From Bradyrhizobium tropiciagri (lineage in GTDB: Bacteria > Pseudomonadota > Alphaproteobacteria > Rhizobiales > Xanthobacteraceae), in the NCBI RefSeq assembly GCF_001189845.1, contig NZ_LFLZ01000013.1, positions 96,774 through 160,773 on the forward strand: DNA of 64,000 nt, written 5' to 3'. Below the pieces are notes generated by a model. It did no database searches. It had not been told where the DNA came from and saw only the letters and a list, made by a program, of their open reading frames with translations. The position numbers and the translations under genes were made by a program. Of this stretch, positions 9,580 through 17,725 are shown piece after piece; within the stretch, counting starts at the first letter, position 1; every line of letters starts with the position of its first letter.

Positions 9580-9621
9580 TTGACAAATCGCTTGGTACGA
9601 AAATAACGTAATTCGTACCAA
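9580..9621 (+). promoter_or_regulatory. Promoter with perfect TetR-type operator before the cupin operon
   Basis: TTGACA at 9580-9585 is a good -35 box. Ten-base arms TTGGTACGAA (9592-9601) and TTCGTACCAA (9612-9621) form a perfect inverted repeat across the expected -10. In the 8-base form, TGGTACGA and TCGTACCA are 12 bases apart, matching the site at 8733-8760. Confidence 0.65.
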
Positions 9622-9750
9622 ATGGCATGGCGAAGCAAGCTGGTGCCGATAGGGAGGCGGAATGGCGCAGCCGGCCGACGGTTCGCCATGTCGGTCAACT
9701 GTGTCCGGGGATCTCCCTTCGGTGGTGCTGCCAATAACAGAGGAGATTCC

Positions 9751-10281
9751 ATGAGACGCATCATTGTCGGAAATGATCAGGGCGGAAAGTCAGACGTGCT
9801 GGCCGTCGACGATCTGTCAACCTTGCCACATCTTGGCTTCAACATTTTTGGCCGCGATCTATGGATCACGCACGAGACGCCGGCTGATCTTTCTTCGTCT
9901 CGGGACCCCACGCTCAATGCTCCGGTGCGACACGAGCCGCCAGATGGAGGCACGATCTTTCGTATCGTTCGCTTTGCGCCCAGCGCACAACCGCTTTCGG
10001 CTGCGGACGTGGAGGCGATGCATCGATCAATCCAAAGCGTGCACGTGCCGTCAAAGGACGAGATGGCAGCCGCAAAGCACAGCTCCATGCACAAGACGGA
10101 TACCTTGAACTATTTCATGATCGCTTCGGGACGGGTCTGGATGTTGACCGAAGGGCAGGACGTTCTCCTCCAGGCCGGCGATGTGATCGTGCAGAACGGC
10201 GGCATGCACGGCTGGCGCAATGACGGCCCCGATGAATGCGTTTTGGTCGGAGTGCTTGTCGATGGGAGGGCCGCGGCGTGA
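9751..10281 (+). CDS. Cupin-domain protein
   Basis: A 176-residue protein with one C-terminal cupin barrel; the motif region reads TLNYFMIASGRVWMLTEG followed by LQAGDVIVQNGGMHGW. The first motif lacks the usual HxH cluster, so metal binding is uncertain; His in GGMHGW and the upstream SMHKTD could contribute. The ATG at 9751 follows GAGGAG. Its TGA overlaps the GTG of the next gene (GTGA), so it is translationally coupled to a fumarylacetoacetate-hydrolase-family enzyme. Such pairs occur in ring-cleavage or sugar-acid pathways. Whether it is an enzyme or a binding protein cannot be told. Confidence 0.8.
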   Translation: MRRIIVGNDQGGKSDVLAVDDLSTLPHLGFNIFGRDLWITHETPADLSSSRDPTLNAPVRHEPPDGGTIFRIVRFAPSAQPLSAADVEAMHRSIQSVHVPSKDEMAAAKHSSMHKTDTLNYFMIASGRVWMLTEGQDVLLQAGDVIVQNGGMHGWRNDGPDECVLVGVLVDGRAAA

Positions 10282-11255
10282 AACTCGTCACCTTCACTGC
10301 CGGGGGCTCCCGGTCGGTCGGAGCTCTCTTGGCTGACGACCATGTTGTCGACTTGACATCGTCGACCAGAGCAGACCAGCGAGGCAGGTGGTTCTGTTCG
10401 ATGCAGGAGATGATTGAGGGAGGCACTGAGGCACTTCGTCTCGCGGAGCAGATCCTTAGCAATCCGCCGCGATCAGCCATTCTCCCGTTGGTGGAAGCGC
10501 AACTTCTTGCTCCACTGCCGAGACCGGTTCGCATGCGTGATTGCAACCTGTTTACGGAGCATGTGGAACGCTTCTTTGAGCGCAAGGACCAGCTCGAAGC
10601 GGAGGCTGCTGCCGGTTCAGAGCAGGCGGCAGCTCAACTCGCCGTAGCCAAGCGGATGCGCTTTGACCTGCTGCTCAAGCGGTTGACCTATTATACGGTC
10701 GATCCGCTGTCCGTGTCGGCTCACGAAGAGGATATTGAGTGGCCGGCCTATTCAAAGGCCGCCGACTTCGAGCTGGAATGGGCCGTCGTCATCGGAAAAC
10801 GAGGCAAGGACATTCCGCTCGAAGCGGCGGCAGGCCACATTTTCGGTTACACGATCTTCAACGACTGGAGCGCAAGGGACGAACAACTGATCCACATGGA
10901 AATGGGGATCGGGCCGGGCGGCGGCAAGGATTTTGACGGAGCCAAGACTCTCGGGCCGTGTATTGCCACTCCGGACGAGTTTCGCGACCTCTCCGACGTC
11001 CGCATGATCGCGCGGGTCAACGGCGAAGAATGGACCAACCGGTCCTCCCGGCATATGCGCTTCACGTTCGAGCAGGCAATCGTGGAGATGAGCCGCTCTC
11101 GCACGATCTACCCCGGCGACATCTTTGCGTCAGGCACGGTGCTCGGAGGCAGCGCCGTCGATCATGGACGATCGCTCAAGGATGGCGACGTCGTCGAGCT
11201 CGAGGTTGAAGGCATAGGGGTGCTGCGGAATCGCGTGCGAATGCGGCACGGCTAG
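10278..11255 (+). CDS. Fumarylacetoacetate hydrolase family protein
   Basis: A 325-residue FAH-fold enzyme, cleaving a C-C bond or hydrating/decarboxylating a 2,4-dioxo acid with a divalent metal. The metal ligands are recognisable as ELE in FELEWAVVIGK and Asp in YTIFNDWSARD, followed by KTLGPCIATPDE. The N-terminal third is the variable FAH_N region. It starts with GTG overlapping the cupin stop, with GGGAGGG 7 bases upstream. The operon with the cupin under the TetR-type operator suggests a late step in degrading an aromatic or diketo compound (inference). Confidence 0.88.
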   Translation: MKLVTFTAGGSRSVGALLADDHVVDLTSSTRADQRGRWFCSMQEMIEGGTEALRLAEQILSNPPRSAILPLVEAQLLAPLPRPVRMRDCNLFTEHVERFFERKDQLEAEAAAGSEQAAAQLAVAKRMRFDLLLKRLTYYTVDPLSVSAHEEDIEWPAYSKAADFELEWAVVIGKRGKDIPLEAAAGHIFGYTIFNDWSARDEQLIHMEMGIGPGGGKDFDGAKTLGPCIATPDEFRDLSDVRMIARVNGEEWTNRSSRHMRFTFEQAIVEMSRSRTIYPGDIFASGTVLGGSAVDHGRSLKDGDVVELEVEGIGVLRNRVRMRHG

Positions 11256-11668
11256 TCTGACCGATCGTGATGTTCCTGAATTCCACGAGGACGAAGCCGA
11301 GGGAGGACAATCAATGGATTGACCAGCGGGGGAACAATGGCGATATGCCGAAGGCCACCTGATCTGCGGTGCATTCGGTGTAGCGTGGGCAATCTCCGGT
11401 CCAGATCGCGATCGGGGCGGGAAGCAAGGCGGCATAAGCACAAGTAGTGCTTGCAGCATGACATGATTGCCGGCGAGGGCGCCGTCGTGTCACGGATCAC
11501 GCTGCAATCAAGCAGCCAATAGAAAACGACCATCTCACCAACGGTGATTCCGGTGGCGAGGATAGCTGCGCCTTTGTCTGCGAGGCCGAGCGACCCATCC
11601 TGATGAATTCCCGGGCGCTGCGAGGCTTTACAGGAAAACGACAAAAACATTGTCAAGGGGAGGAGAGA
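11256..11668. other. Intergenic stretch without a convincing gene
   Basis: About 410 bases between the FAH gene and the porin. On the minus strand, 11311-11600 has hydrophobic fragments in two frames (AAILATGITVGEMVVFYWLL and LLPAPIAIWTGDCPRYTEC) that could be remains of a membrane-protein gene. No intact frame with a ribosome-binding site is seen. The porin promoter must lie here, but no clear -35/-10 pair stands out. Confidence 0.3.
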
Positions 11669-13306
11669 ATGCATTCAGAACGCATCGTAAGTACTCGAAC
11701 GGAAAGAACGGTCAACGGGGGCGATCTCCGTCTGTATTGGCGGAGAGTGGTTCGCTCGGGTTGCCTCGGCCTGGCGTTGCTTGCCGTCAATGGCGCGTCG
11801 GCTCGCGCAGGGTCCTCAGAGCAAAATGCAAAGGAGGTCGCATCAGTCACTTACAAGCAAAAGGCCGTTGGTCCAAATGGGAGAACGGTCGATGATACGA
11901 AGCGCGCATCGCCGCAAATCAAATCGCCCGTCGCACGAAACCCTAATGCGAAGATCGCTGACGCGATGCGTGAGCGCGAACAGTTGAACGAGCTGAATAA
12001 ACGCTATGGCGTAAAGGGCTGGAACATACCGTTTCCTTCCTATGCCGACTCCCTTCTGCGCGACGAAGGCGGTTGGCGGTCGGCATTGGCGTCAGCAGGC
12101 TTTGGCCTGCAGGTCTACGACCTCGGCATCTTTGAAAGCAATATGCTGGACACGCCGCGACATGTGCCAGGCTACTTCCCGCCCTGTTCCCGCTACTCCC
12201 AGGCGACCGGTGCACTGTGTGCGGGCAACCAGACCTATCTCGGTCAACGTCCGAGCTACATTAATGAGACGATCGCCTGGCTGACCTACGATCTGAGCCG
12301 CTGGGGCGTGCCCGACGGGCAATTGATGGTGGCCGGGCTGTACAGCACGGGTAACGATGTCGGATACCTTCCCAACACTCTCCAGCTCTATCAGCTGGCC
12401 TGGTATCAAACGCTCTTCGACAAGCGGCTCGAGATCAAGTTCGGTTACGTAACCAACACCACCGAGTTCATGGGGACTTTCGTCGGTTCGAATCTGGCCA
12501 GTACATTCGGTCCAAGCGGCTCAATTCCGGTGCAGCTGGGGCTCTCGATTGTGCCAACTCCAAGTTTCAGAACGACCTGGCACATCACCGATACGATCTA
12601 TAATCAAGCCGCCGTACAACGCAGTCTCCCGATCAACAGTGTGACCGGCAATGTCGTGTTCGACGAAACACTGACCAACCCTTCAGGGTTCAACTGGAGC
12701 GGACCGAGGGGAACCGGGGAGCTGTTCATTGACGAGATCGGCTATAAGCGGCCGGCGAGCCCCGGAAACCCGCAAACCTGGTTGCGGCTTGACGTCCTCT
12801 ACAACAATTCGACCTTCCGCGACTTTTCACATCTTCCGGGCAATCCGTTCGCAACACATGCTGGCAATGTCGGCGTGACCTTCCTGGCCGACCGGCAACT
12901 ATGGCAACAGGATCCGTCGTCACCGCTGACGGCGCACCGCGGCATCTATGCGGGCATGTCGTTCATGTACGCGCCACCCGAGACGACGGGCATCTCTCAA
13001 TATTATGAGGGCCGAGCGTACTGGATCGGACCGTTTGACAGCCGCCCAACCGACATGTTCTCGGTCGTCACGGCTCGAAACGTCGTCAGCCATTATCTGG
13101 CGGACGCTACCAACCAATTCTCAGGCCTTACCGGAGCGTTTGCGGCGCGGACCTCCAATTCAGTCACCGCGACATACACTGCGCATCTCATGCCCGGTCT
13201 CTGGGGAACAATCGGGGTAGGCTATACGGATCATCCAAGCCTGGCGTACTTCAAGACCGAGGGGCCCTCTCTCAATGTGCTCGCATCCCTGCTCGTAAAC
13301 ATGTAG
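11669..13306 (+). CDS. Carbohydrate-selective porin, OprB family
   Basis: A 545-residue outer-membrane porin precursor. The ATG at 11669 follows GGGGAGGAGAGA. A basic N-terminus leads into the hydrophobic stretch CLGLALLAVNGASARAG, a signal peptide later in the chain than usual (about residues 32-47). The mature part is rich in aromatic and polar residues and includes LMVAGLYSTGNDVG and LEIKFGYVTNTTEFMG, and ends LNVLASLLVNM, typical of the OprB beta-barrel. It probably lets the substrate of the neighbouring catabolic genes, or a sugar, cross the outer membrane. Confidence 0.85.
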   Translation: MHSERIVSTRTERTVNGGDLRLYWRRVVRSGCLGLALLAVNGASARAGSSEQNAKEVASVTYKQKAVGPNGRTVDDTKRASPQIKSPVARNPNAKIADAMREREQLNELNKRYGVKGWNIPFPSYADSLLRDEGGWRSALASAGFGLQVYDLGIFESNMLDTPRHVPGYFPPCSRYSQATGALCAGNQTYLGQRPSYINETIAWLTYDLSRWGVPDGQLMVAGLYSTGNDVGYLPNTLQLYQLAWYQTLFDKRLEIKFGYVTNTTEFMGTFVGSNLASTFGPSGSIPVQLGLSIVPTPSFRTTWHITDTIYNQAAVQRSLPINSVTGNVVFDETLTNPSGFNWSGPRGTGELFIDEIGYKRPASPGNPQTWLRLDVLYNNSTFRDFSHLPGNPFATHAGNVGVTFLADRQLWQQDPSSPLTAHRGIYAGMSFMYAPPETTGISQYYEGRAYWIGPFDSRPTDMFSVVTARNVVSHYLADATNQFSGLTGAFAARTSNSVTATYTAHLMPGLWGTIGVGYTDHPSLAYFKTEGPSLNVLASLLVNM

Positions 13307-13490
13307 CAGCGCGTCACATGAAGCCATCGATTGGATCGTCGGATCGCGATCCTCTCGATGGAGAACGCATCCATTGCTGGAGCAGGCCGGGGTGTGGGCC
13401 GCTGCTTGCGGCGCCGGATGGCGAAAGCAGCTCGTTTGGTCCTGTGGCATGCTTCGTGTTTCTCCTTATGGCCGGCTGGCCGATGCCTCG

Positions 13491-14270
13491 ATGATAAAAG
13501 CAGTGAACCGGTCATTTCAGGAGTTCGTCGATGCAATCTGGACGGCAGACGACGAACAAGGGTTCGAAAGTGTCGCAAGGCGCGTGACCCGGCGCCTCGG
13601 ATTCCGATGGTTCGCCTATCTGCAGATCGCGAACCAGGCGCCCACGCTCGTTTCCTCCTATCCAAAGGCCTGGACCAGCCGATACTTTGAGCTCGGCTAT
13701 CAACAGCTTGATCCCGTTGTGCGTCGGGCTCGTCACGAAAACGATGTTTTCTGCTGGGGGGACGGTACACCGAAGCCCGCGGGAACAAGGCAACAGCGCA
13801 ACTTCTTCGACGAGGCCATGACGTTTGGTATCAGGTCCGGCGTCACCGTCCCGATCAAGGGTGGCTTTGGACGGATGGCCGCGTTCACTCTCGCAACTGA
13901 CGAGCCGGTTGCCTCGACAAGCCGACTGGTCATCGATGCGAAGCTCGCAGTTCACCTTGTGGGCCTCTATTTTCACACCCACGCGGTCGCCCGACTGCGA
14001 AGGCCAACGCAGGGCAGCAGCGTTCTTACCCAGCGCGAGCGCCAATGTCTTGCCTGGGTCGCACAAGGCAAGACTGTCGCGGATATCGCCGTACTTGTTC
14101 AGATATCGCGCCGCACAGTCGTATTCCATCTCGAGAACGCCCGGCGCAAGCTGGATGCCGCCACAATCGCCCAGTGCGTCGCGAAGCGCTGCGCCGGGGA
14201 TTGTTGCCCTGAGTTCATTGCGAGCGGTTGGAATAACAACCCACATCTAAGCAGACCTCTCGTCTGCTGA
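13491..14270 (+). CDS. LuxR-type quorum-sensing regulator
   Basis: A 259-residue acyl-homoserine-lactone receptor and transcription factor. The ligand domain shows the TraR-type residues in FRWFAYLQIANQ, PKAWTSRYFELGYQQLDPVV (the conserved Asp-Pro) and FCWGD; the C-terminus has LTQRERQCLAWVAQGKTVAD and ISRRTVVFHLENARRKL, the LuxR helix-turn-helix. ATG 13491 fits the family's usual length; upstream in-frame ATGs at 13449 and 13374 are possible and none has a strong ribosome-binding site. It lies directly before a luxI gene and upstream of the conjugation genes, so it probably couples transfer to cell density, as TraR does in other rhizobial elements. Confidence 0.88.
   Translation: MIKAVNRSFQEFVDAIWTADDEQGFESVARRVTRRLGFRWFAYLQIANQAPTLVSSYPKAWTSRYFELGYQQLDPVVRRARHENDVFCWGDGTPKPAGTRQQRNFFDEAMTFGIRSGVTVPIKGGFGRMAAFTLATDEPVASTSRLVIDAKLAVHLVGLYFHTHAVARLRRPTQGSSVLTQRERQCLAWVAQGKTVADIAVLVQISRRTVVFHLENARRKLDAATIAQCVAKRCAGDCCPEFIASGWNNNPHLSRPLVC
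14250..14268. promoter_or_regulatory. 19-base palindrome, candidate lux box
   Basis: AGCAGAC (14250-14256) and GTCTGCT (14262-14268) form a perfect inverted repeat around CTCTC. It covers the end of the luxR gene and lies about 155 bases upstream of luxI. Size and symmetry fit a LuxR/TraR box. No run of T follows, so a terminator is less likely. Confidence 0.4.
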
Positions 14271-14390
14271 AGAGGTGTCCTCGATTGCTGAGCTTGGGCT
14301 TATCTTTGCTAAAAGTGGCCTCGGCTTCCATTGGATCGGCTTTCGACCTGCAAGATTCGACAGGCGCATGGTCTGTGTACCTCTGGTTCT

Positions 14391-14420
14391 GTGACCTCCT
14401 GTTATCAATCAGGAGGTCAC
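14391..14420 (+). promoter_or_regulatory. Hairpin masking the luxI ribosome-binding site
   Basis: GTGACCTCCT (14391-14400) and AGGAGGTCAC (14411-14420) are perfect 10-base complementary arms around a 10-base loop. The second arm is the AGGAGG Shine-Dalgarno of luxI, whose ATG is at 14422. In mRNA the stem would hide the ribosome-binding site. As DNA it could also be an operator with half-sites two helix turns apart. Confidence 0.7.
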
Positions 14421-14421
14421 C

Positions 14422-15060
14422 ATGCATGTCGTTGCTCTCCGTCATCATCAATTCGGGCGGCATCTCGATCTACTTGCGGCGATGTTTCGTCTTCGCCGGC
14501 GGGTGTTCAAGGATCGGCTCGATTGGACTGTGTCTGTATCGGGCGAGTTCGAAATGGACATCTATGATGCTCTCAACCCGACCTATCTTCTGATTACGAC
14601 CGAAGAGCGGGACGTCGTGGCATCCGTCCGGCTGCTGCCGACCACGGGGCCCACCATGTTGGCCGATACGTTCCCTTCTTTGCTGGGAAGCCAGCCGGTG
14701 CCGCGAAGTGACCAGGTCCTGGAGAGCTCGCGGTTTTGCGTCGACACAGCTCGCGCTGCCGGATCGACAGAGAGCGGGCTCAACCGCACGACTTTCTTGC
14801 TCTTTGCGGCCATGATCGAGGGGATGCGGGCCGCGCAAGCCGATGCGATCGTGACCGTCACCGACGTGCGCATGGAACGAATTCTTCGGCGCGCTGGATG
14901 GCCGCTGGAGCGGATCTCGACGCCGCAGAGGATTGGCCCAACCATGGCATTGGCGGGCTTGCTGCACAATTCCGATACTGCACTCGCTGCAATGTACAGA
15001 CAGGCAGTTGTTGAGGGGCCCGTGCTTAGGGAGGAGCCACTGCCTCTCGCCGCCGCGTGA
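14422..15060 (+). CDS. Acyl-homoserine-lactone synthase, LuxI family
   Basis: A 212-residue autoinducer synthase that joins S-adenosylmethionine with an acyl-ACP or acyl-CoA. The invariant LuxI residues are visible: Arg and Phe in FRLRRRVFKDRLDW, Asp in EMDIYDALNP, Arg in VASVRLLPTTGP and the Glu-x-x-Arg in LESSRFCVD. The ATG lies just after a perfect Shine-Dalgarno held in a hairpin (14391-14420). It is 151 bases downstream of the luxR stop. The acyl chain cannot be predicted. Placement before the transfer genes matches TraI-type synthases of rhizobial conjugative elements. Confidence 0.92.
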   Translation: MHVVALRHHQFGRHLDLLAAMFRLRRRVFKDRLDWTVSVSGEFEMDIYDALNPTYLLITTEERDVVASVRLLPTTGPTMLADTFPSLLGSQPVPRSDQVLESSRFCVDTARAAGSTESGLNRTTFLLFAAMIEGMRAAQADAIVTVTDVRMERILRRAGWPLERISTPQRIGPTMALAGLLHNSDTALAAMYRQAVVEGPVLREEPLPLAAA

Positions 15061-15114
15061 CCAGGATACATTCTGCTTCTATGGGCCATCCGGTGCATTT
15101 CCTGGATCAATGCG

Positions 15115-15669
15115 ATGCTGGCAGATCCGCGGCGCAGCCGTCTGATCCTGATCAATCCCGGGCGTACCAGACCCGGGACAGTATCGGTCGACCGCGTTGT
15201 AGACCGACAGGAGAGCCTTGCACTCCTTCCCGCAGTGTTTCAGGTGTTCAGCATTACGCTCAACCTCGTCGGAGAGCACGAGCCTTCGTGGGCCGGCCAG
15301 ATTCCTGGTGTTGTCACGATACCTGACGCGGATCCTCTGGAGCTGTGGCACGATGCGCGGTTTATCGCGAGCCTGACAACCTCGAATACCAGTCTGCTAT
15401 TTTTGGGCGGAGCGTGGCTTGAGGAGGACGTGCTCATCGCCGCGCTCGGGGGCGCAACGCTCGGTTACGACGTACGAATACTTGCCGATCTCTCCATGGC
15501 GCGCCTGGAGGCGGACCGCCAGCTTGTGCTCGATCGTCTTGCGCTGCACGGAATTCTGACAACGACGCTCCGCCAGACCCTGCTTGAATGGGCGGTATGC
15601 CTTGGTTGTCCGATCGCAAGGCAGCACGTGCAGCAGCTTCTGATCGATCCAAGGACCGAGCTGTCCTAG
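15115..15669 (+). CDS. Isochorismatase-like protein lacking catalytic residues
   Basis: A 184-residue protein with the YcaC/isochorismatase-like cysteine-hydrolase fold. The order SRLILINPGRTRPG, then TSLLFLGGAWLEEDVLIAAL, GYDVRILADLS and LALHGILTTTLRQTLLEWA follows the family. The catalytic Asp (LLIDxQ) appears as Asn in LILINPG, and the nucleophilic Cys (about GxxTDVCV) aligns with Asp in GAWLEEDVLI, so ordinary cysteine hydrolysis looks impossible. It starts 55 bases after luxI on the same strand and may be co-transcribed with it. Function is unknown; a binding or regulatory role is one possibility. Confidence 0.6.
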   Translation: MLADPRRSRLILINPGRTRPGTVSVDRVVDRQESLALLPAVFQVFSITLNLVGEHEPSWAGQIPGVVTIPDADPLELWHDARFIASLTTSNTSLLFLGGAWLEEDVLIAALGGATLGYDVRILADLSMARLEADRQLVLDRLALHGILTTTLRQTLLEWAVCLGCPIARQHVQQLLIDPRTELS

Positions 15670-16305
15670 TGCATCCGCCAGCCGGACGATGCTGCGATGG
15701 ACTCGCGTCCCCGTCAAATCGCCGCGCGATCAACGTGACGTCAGCACTCTCGTAAGAGGCGAGATCCGCTCTTTGCGCAGATGGCCTGCAGGATGAGAGC
15801 ATCATCCGTTTGGAAGAGGTGGTTGGGAGGGCACCAGGAGCCTATTGGCATTGAGGCTGGCGACGCCCGCAAGCAACCAGGCTTGCGGGCCGGGCTCTCG
15901 TGAACCGAGCCCGTCCGCGGTCTCGGCCTTTGGCGTCGATCCCTGGCGCGAACTTCGTGCGCGCGCTCGACGTGGCGACCGGGCGCGGCATCGAGCGCAC
16001 TGGTCGACCGAGGTCGCTACGCCGTCACAAGCGCTTCTTGGCGAGCCGGCCGCATGCGCCCGGCGCATTTTGTAGCCCGCGGACCGCGGGGTGGGCGGTG
16101 CTCCCGTGTAGCCCCGAACCGACAGGCCGCAACCGCGCCATTTCAAGGCAGTCTGCGACGAGTGCTTGCATGGCGCGGTCCTCCGCTGCCGCTCCGGCCG
16201 TTCCGGTGCTGCCCGCCTCCTGAGTTCGGGGCTTTCCGGTCGCTCTTCGCCGCCCACCCCGCCTTCCGGGGGCAGGGCGCGGAAGAAGGACGAACGGAGA
16301 TCATC
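15670..16305. other. Gene-free stretch with tandem hairpins
   Basis: No convincing gene in about 635 bases. GCCCGCAAGC (15865-15874) and GCTTGCGGGC (15881-15890) form a perfect 10-base stem. It is followed at once by CGGGCTC (15891-15897) and GAGCCCG (15907-15913), a second stem. Another GC palindrome lies near 16077-16092. Neither stem has a T-run, so simple terminators are unlikely. The stretch precedes ardC and may hold a transfer or regulatory site. Confidence 0.4.
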
Positions 16306-17279
16306 ATGTCCAGGCGTTTTACGCGCAATCACGCGACCAAGGCGAAGCCGGGCCTTTATGAAGAGGTCACCGCGCGGATCATTGCCGATCTGGAGGCAGG
16401 GACTTTTCCATGGGCGCAGCCTTGGGCCGCAGGCTCGAGCGATGCCCGGCTTGGATTGCCGCGCAACGCCGTGACCGGCGGGACCTATTCTGGGATCAAC
16501 ATCCTGATCCTGTGGGCACAGCAGTTCGATCAGGCTTTGCCTCGCAGCGGTGGCTTACGTTCCGGCAGGCGACCGCCATGGGCGGAACCGTGCGCAAGGG
16601 CGAGCGTGGTGTCGGGGTCTGTTACGCCGACAAGTTCATTCCGAAGGATCGCCGATCTGAACCGACCGATCCGGCGGCAGCGCAAGACGACCGGCACGAA
16701 GCCGACGCAGTCCCGTTTCTGCGCCGCTACATCGTGTTCAACGTGGCGCAATGCGAGGGGCTTCCCGATCGCTGCATTGCGTCCGCTCCCGCATTGCCCG
16801 AGCCCCGGATCGTGCCCGAGGCGGAAGCGCTCGCGCGCGCAACGCTCGCCGATATCCGTCATGGCGGTGATGAGGCGTTCTATGCCCCGCGCGAAGACGT
16901 GATCTGCCTGCCGCCGCAATCGGCCTTCTTCGACCAGATCAACTACTATCGCACGCTGTTTCACGAACTCGGACACTGGACCGGTCACCATCGCCGGCTG
17001 AACCGCGATCAGAGCGGCGCCTTCGGGTCGACGCTGTACGCCACCGAGGAGCTGGTCGCCGAGGTGACAACCGCCTTTGTCTGCGCGTCACTGTCCATCG
17101 TGCCGACGGTACGGCATGCCGACTATATCGGCAGCTGGATCGACGTGCTGCGCGCCGACAACCGCGCGATCTTTCGTGCCGCAAGCCAGGCCTCAAAAGC
17201 CGCAGACTTTCTGCTGGCCTTCCGCGCACCGGTTTCAGCGAACGCAGACGATCAAGCGCAGCACAGCCCGGACGCATAG
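16306..17279 (+). pseudogene. ardC: ArdC-type antirestriction protein, frameshifted
   Basis: The first frame from ATG 16306 (after ACGGAGATC) gives the ssDNA-binding N-terminal domain: LYEEVTARIIADLEAGTFPW and GGTYSGINILILWA. At about 16535 the frame slips by one base, and 16536-17279 continues GFASQRWLTFRQATAMGG, VRKGERGVGV and, near the C-terminus, FHELGHWTGHHRRLNR, the HExxH zincin motif of the polyvalent metallopeptidase domain. Restoring one base gives a normal protein of about 325 residues. Such proteins ride on conjugative elements and protect incoming single-stranded DNA from restriction. The lost base may be a sequencing error. Confidence 0.85.
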
Positions 17280-17578
17280 CCGTCCCCTCGCAACGGGTGC
17301 AAACCGCCCGCTGGGACGGGAGGTCGCTGCCGCCGAACCGTCGGAAACCGCCAGGGTGCAGCGAATCATCCGCGACTGCCTGAACGGCGAGGGACGGAAC
17401 AAGACCGGCGGCTGAGTCCGCTGATTCGGCTGCGGCGGCCTCCGCCGCGGCCGATTGCCGGAGTCTCGGAGTCGTGAATCAAACCCTAACGGCCCGAGAA
17501 ATAACCCTGAGGCGGCGGTGGTGCGACTCAGACTAAGAGTCCGGCTCGATCCTTCCGAGCAAGTGACGGAGCCGGCCC
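17280..17578. other. Spacer with GC hairpin
   Basis: About 300 bases after ardC. GGCTGCGGCGG and CCGCCGCGGCC around 17428-17452 form a near-perfect hairpin without a T-tract, possibly ending ardC transcription. No gene is seen. Confidence 0.35.
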
Positions 17579-17725
17579 ATGCAAAATGCATTCAGCGTCT
17601 TTGTTGACGGCAGTGCCATGGTAGGGCGGTGTATCGCGCACGTTCTGGTCGGAGGGACGACGCTCGCCGCCAGCATCGTGGTGCTGGCGCGGGTGGTTTC
17701 CTCCCTGACCGTTGGCGCGCCGTAG
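17579..17725 (+). CDS. Possible 48-residue hydrophobic peptide
   Basis: ATG 17579 follows GACGGAG at a good distance and opens MQNAFSVFVDGSAMVGRCIA, then HVLVGGTTLAASIVVLARVV, a potential membrane segment, and stops at TAG 17723. It ends beside the possible start of the nuclease gene. No family recognised. It could be the former upstream part of that gene or a chance frame. Confidence 0.3.
   Translation: MQNAFSVFVDGSAMVGRCIAHVLVGGTTLAASIVVLARVVSSLTVGAP

Noticed and set aside
14250..14268. Terminator of luxR
   Set aside because: The stem is only 7 bases and no T-run follows; a regulator site fits better.
15802..16332. 176-codon minus-strand frame upstream of ardC
   Set aside because: Low-complexity Arg/Pro/Ala sequence over a hairpin-rich GC stretch; no ribosome-binding site.
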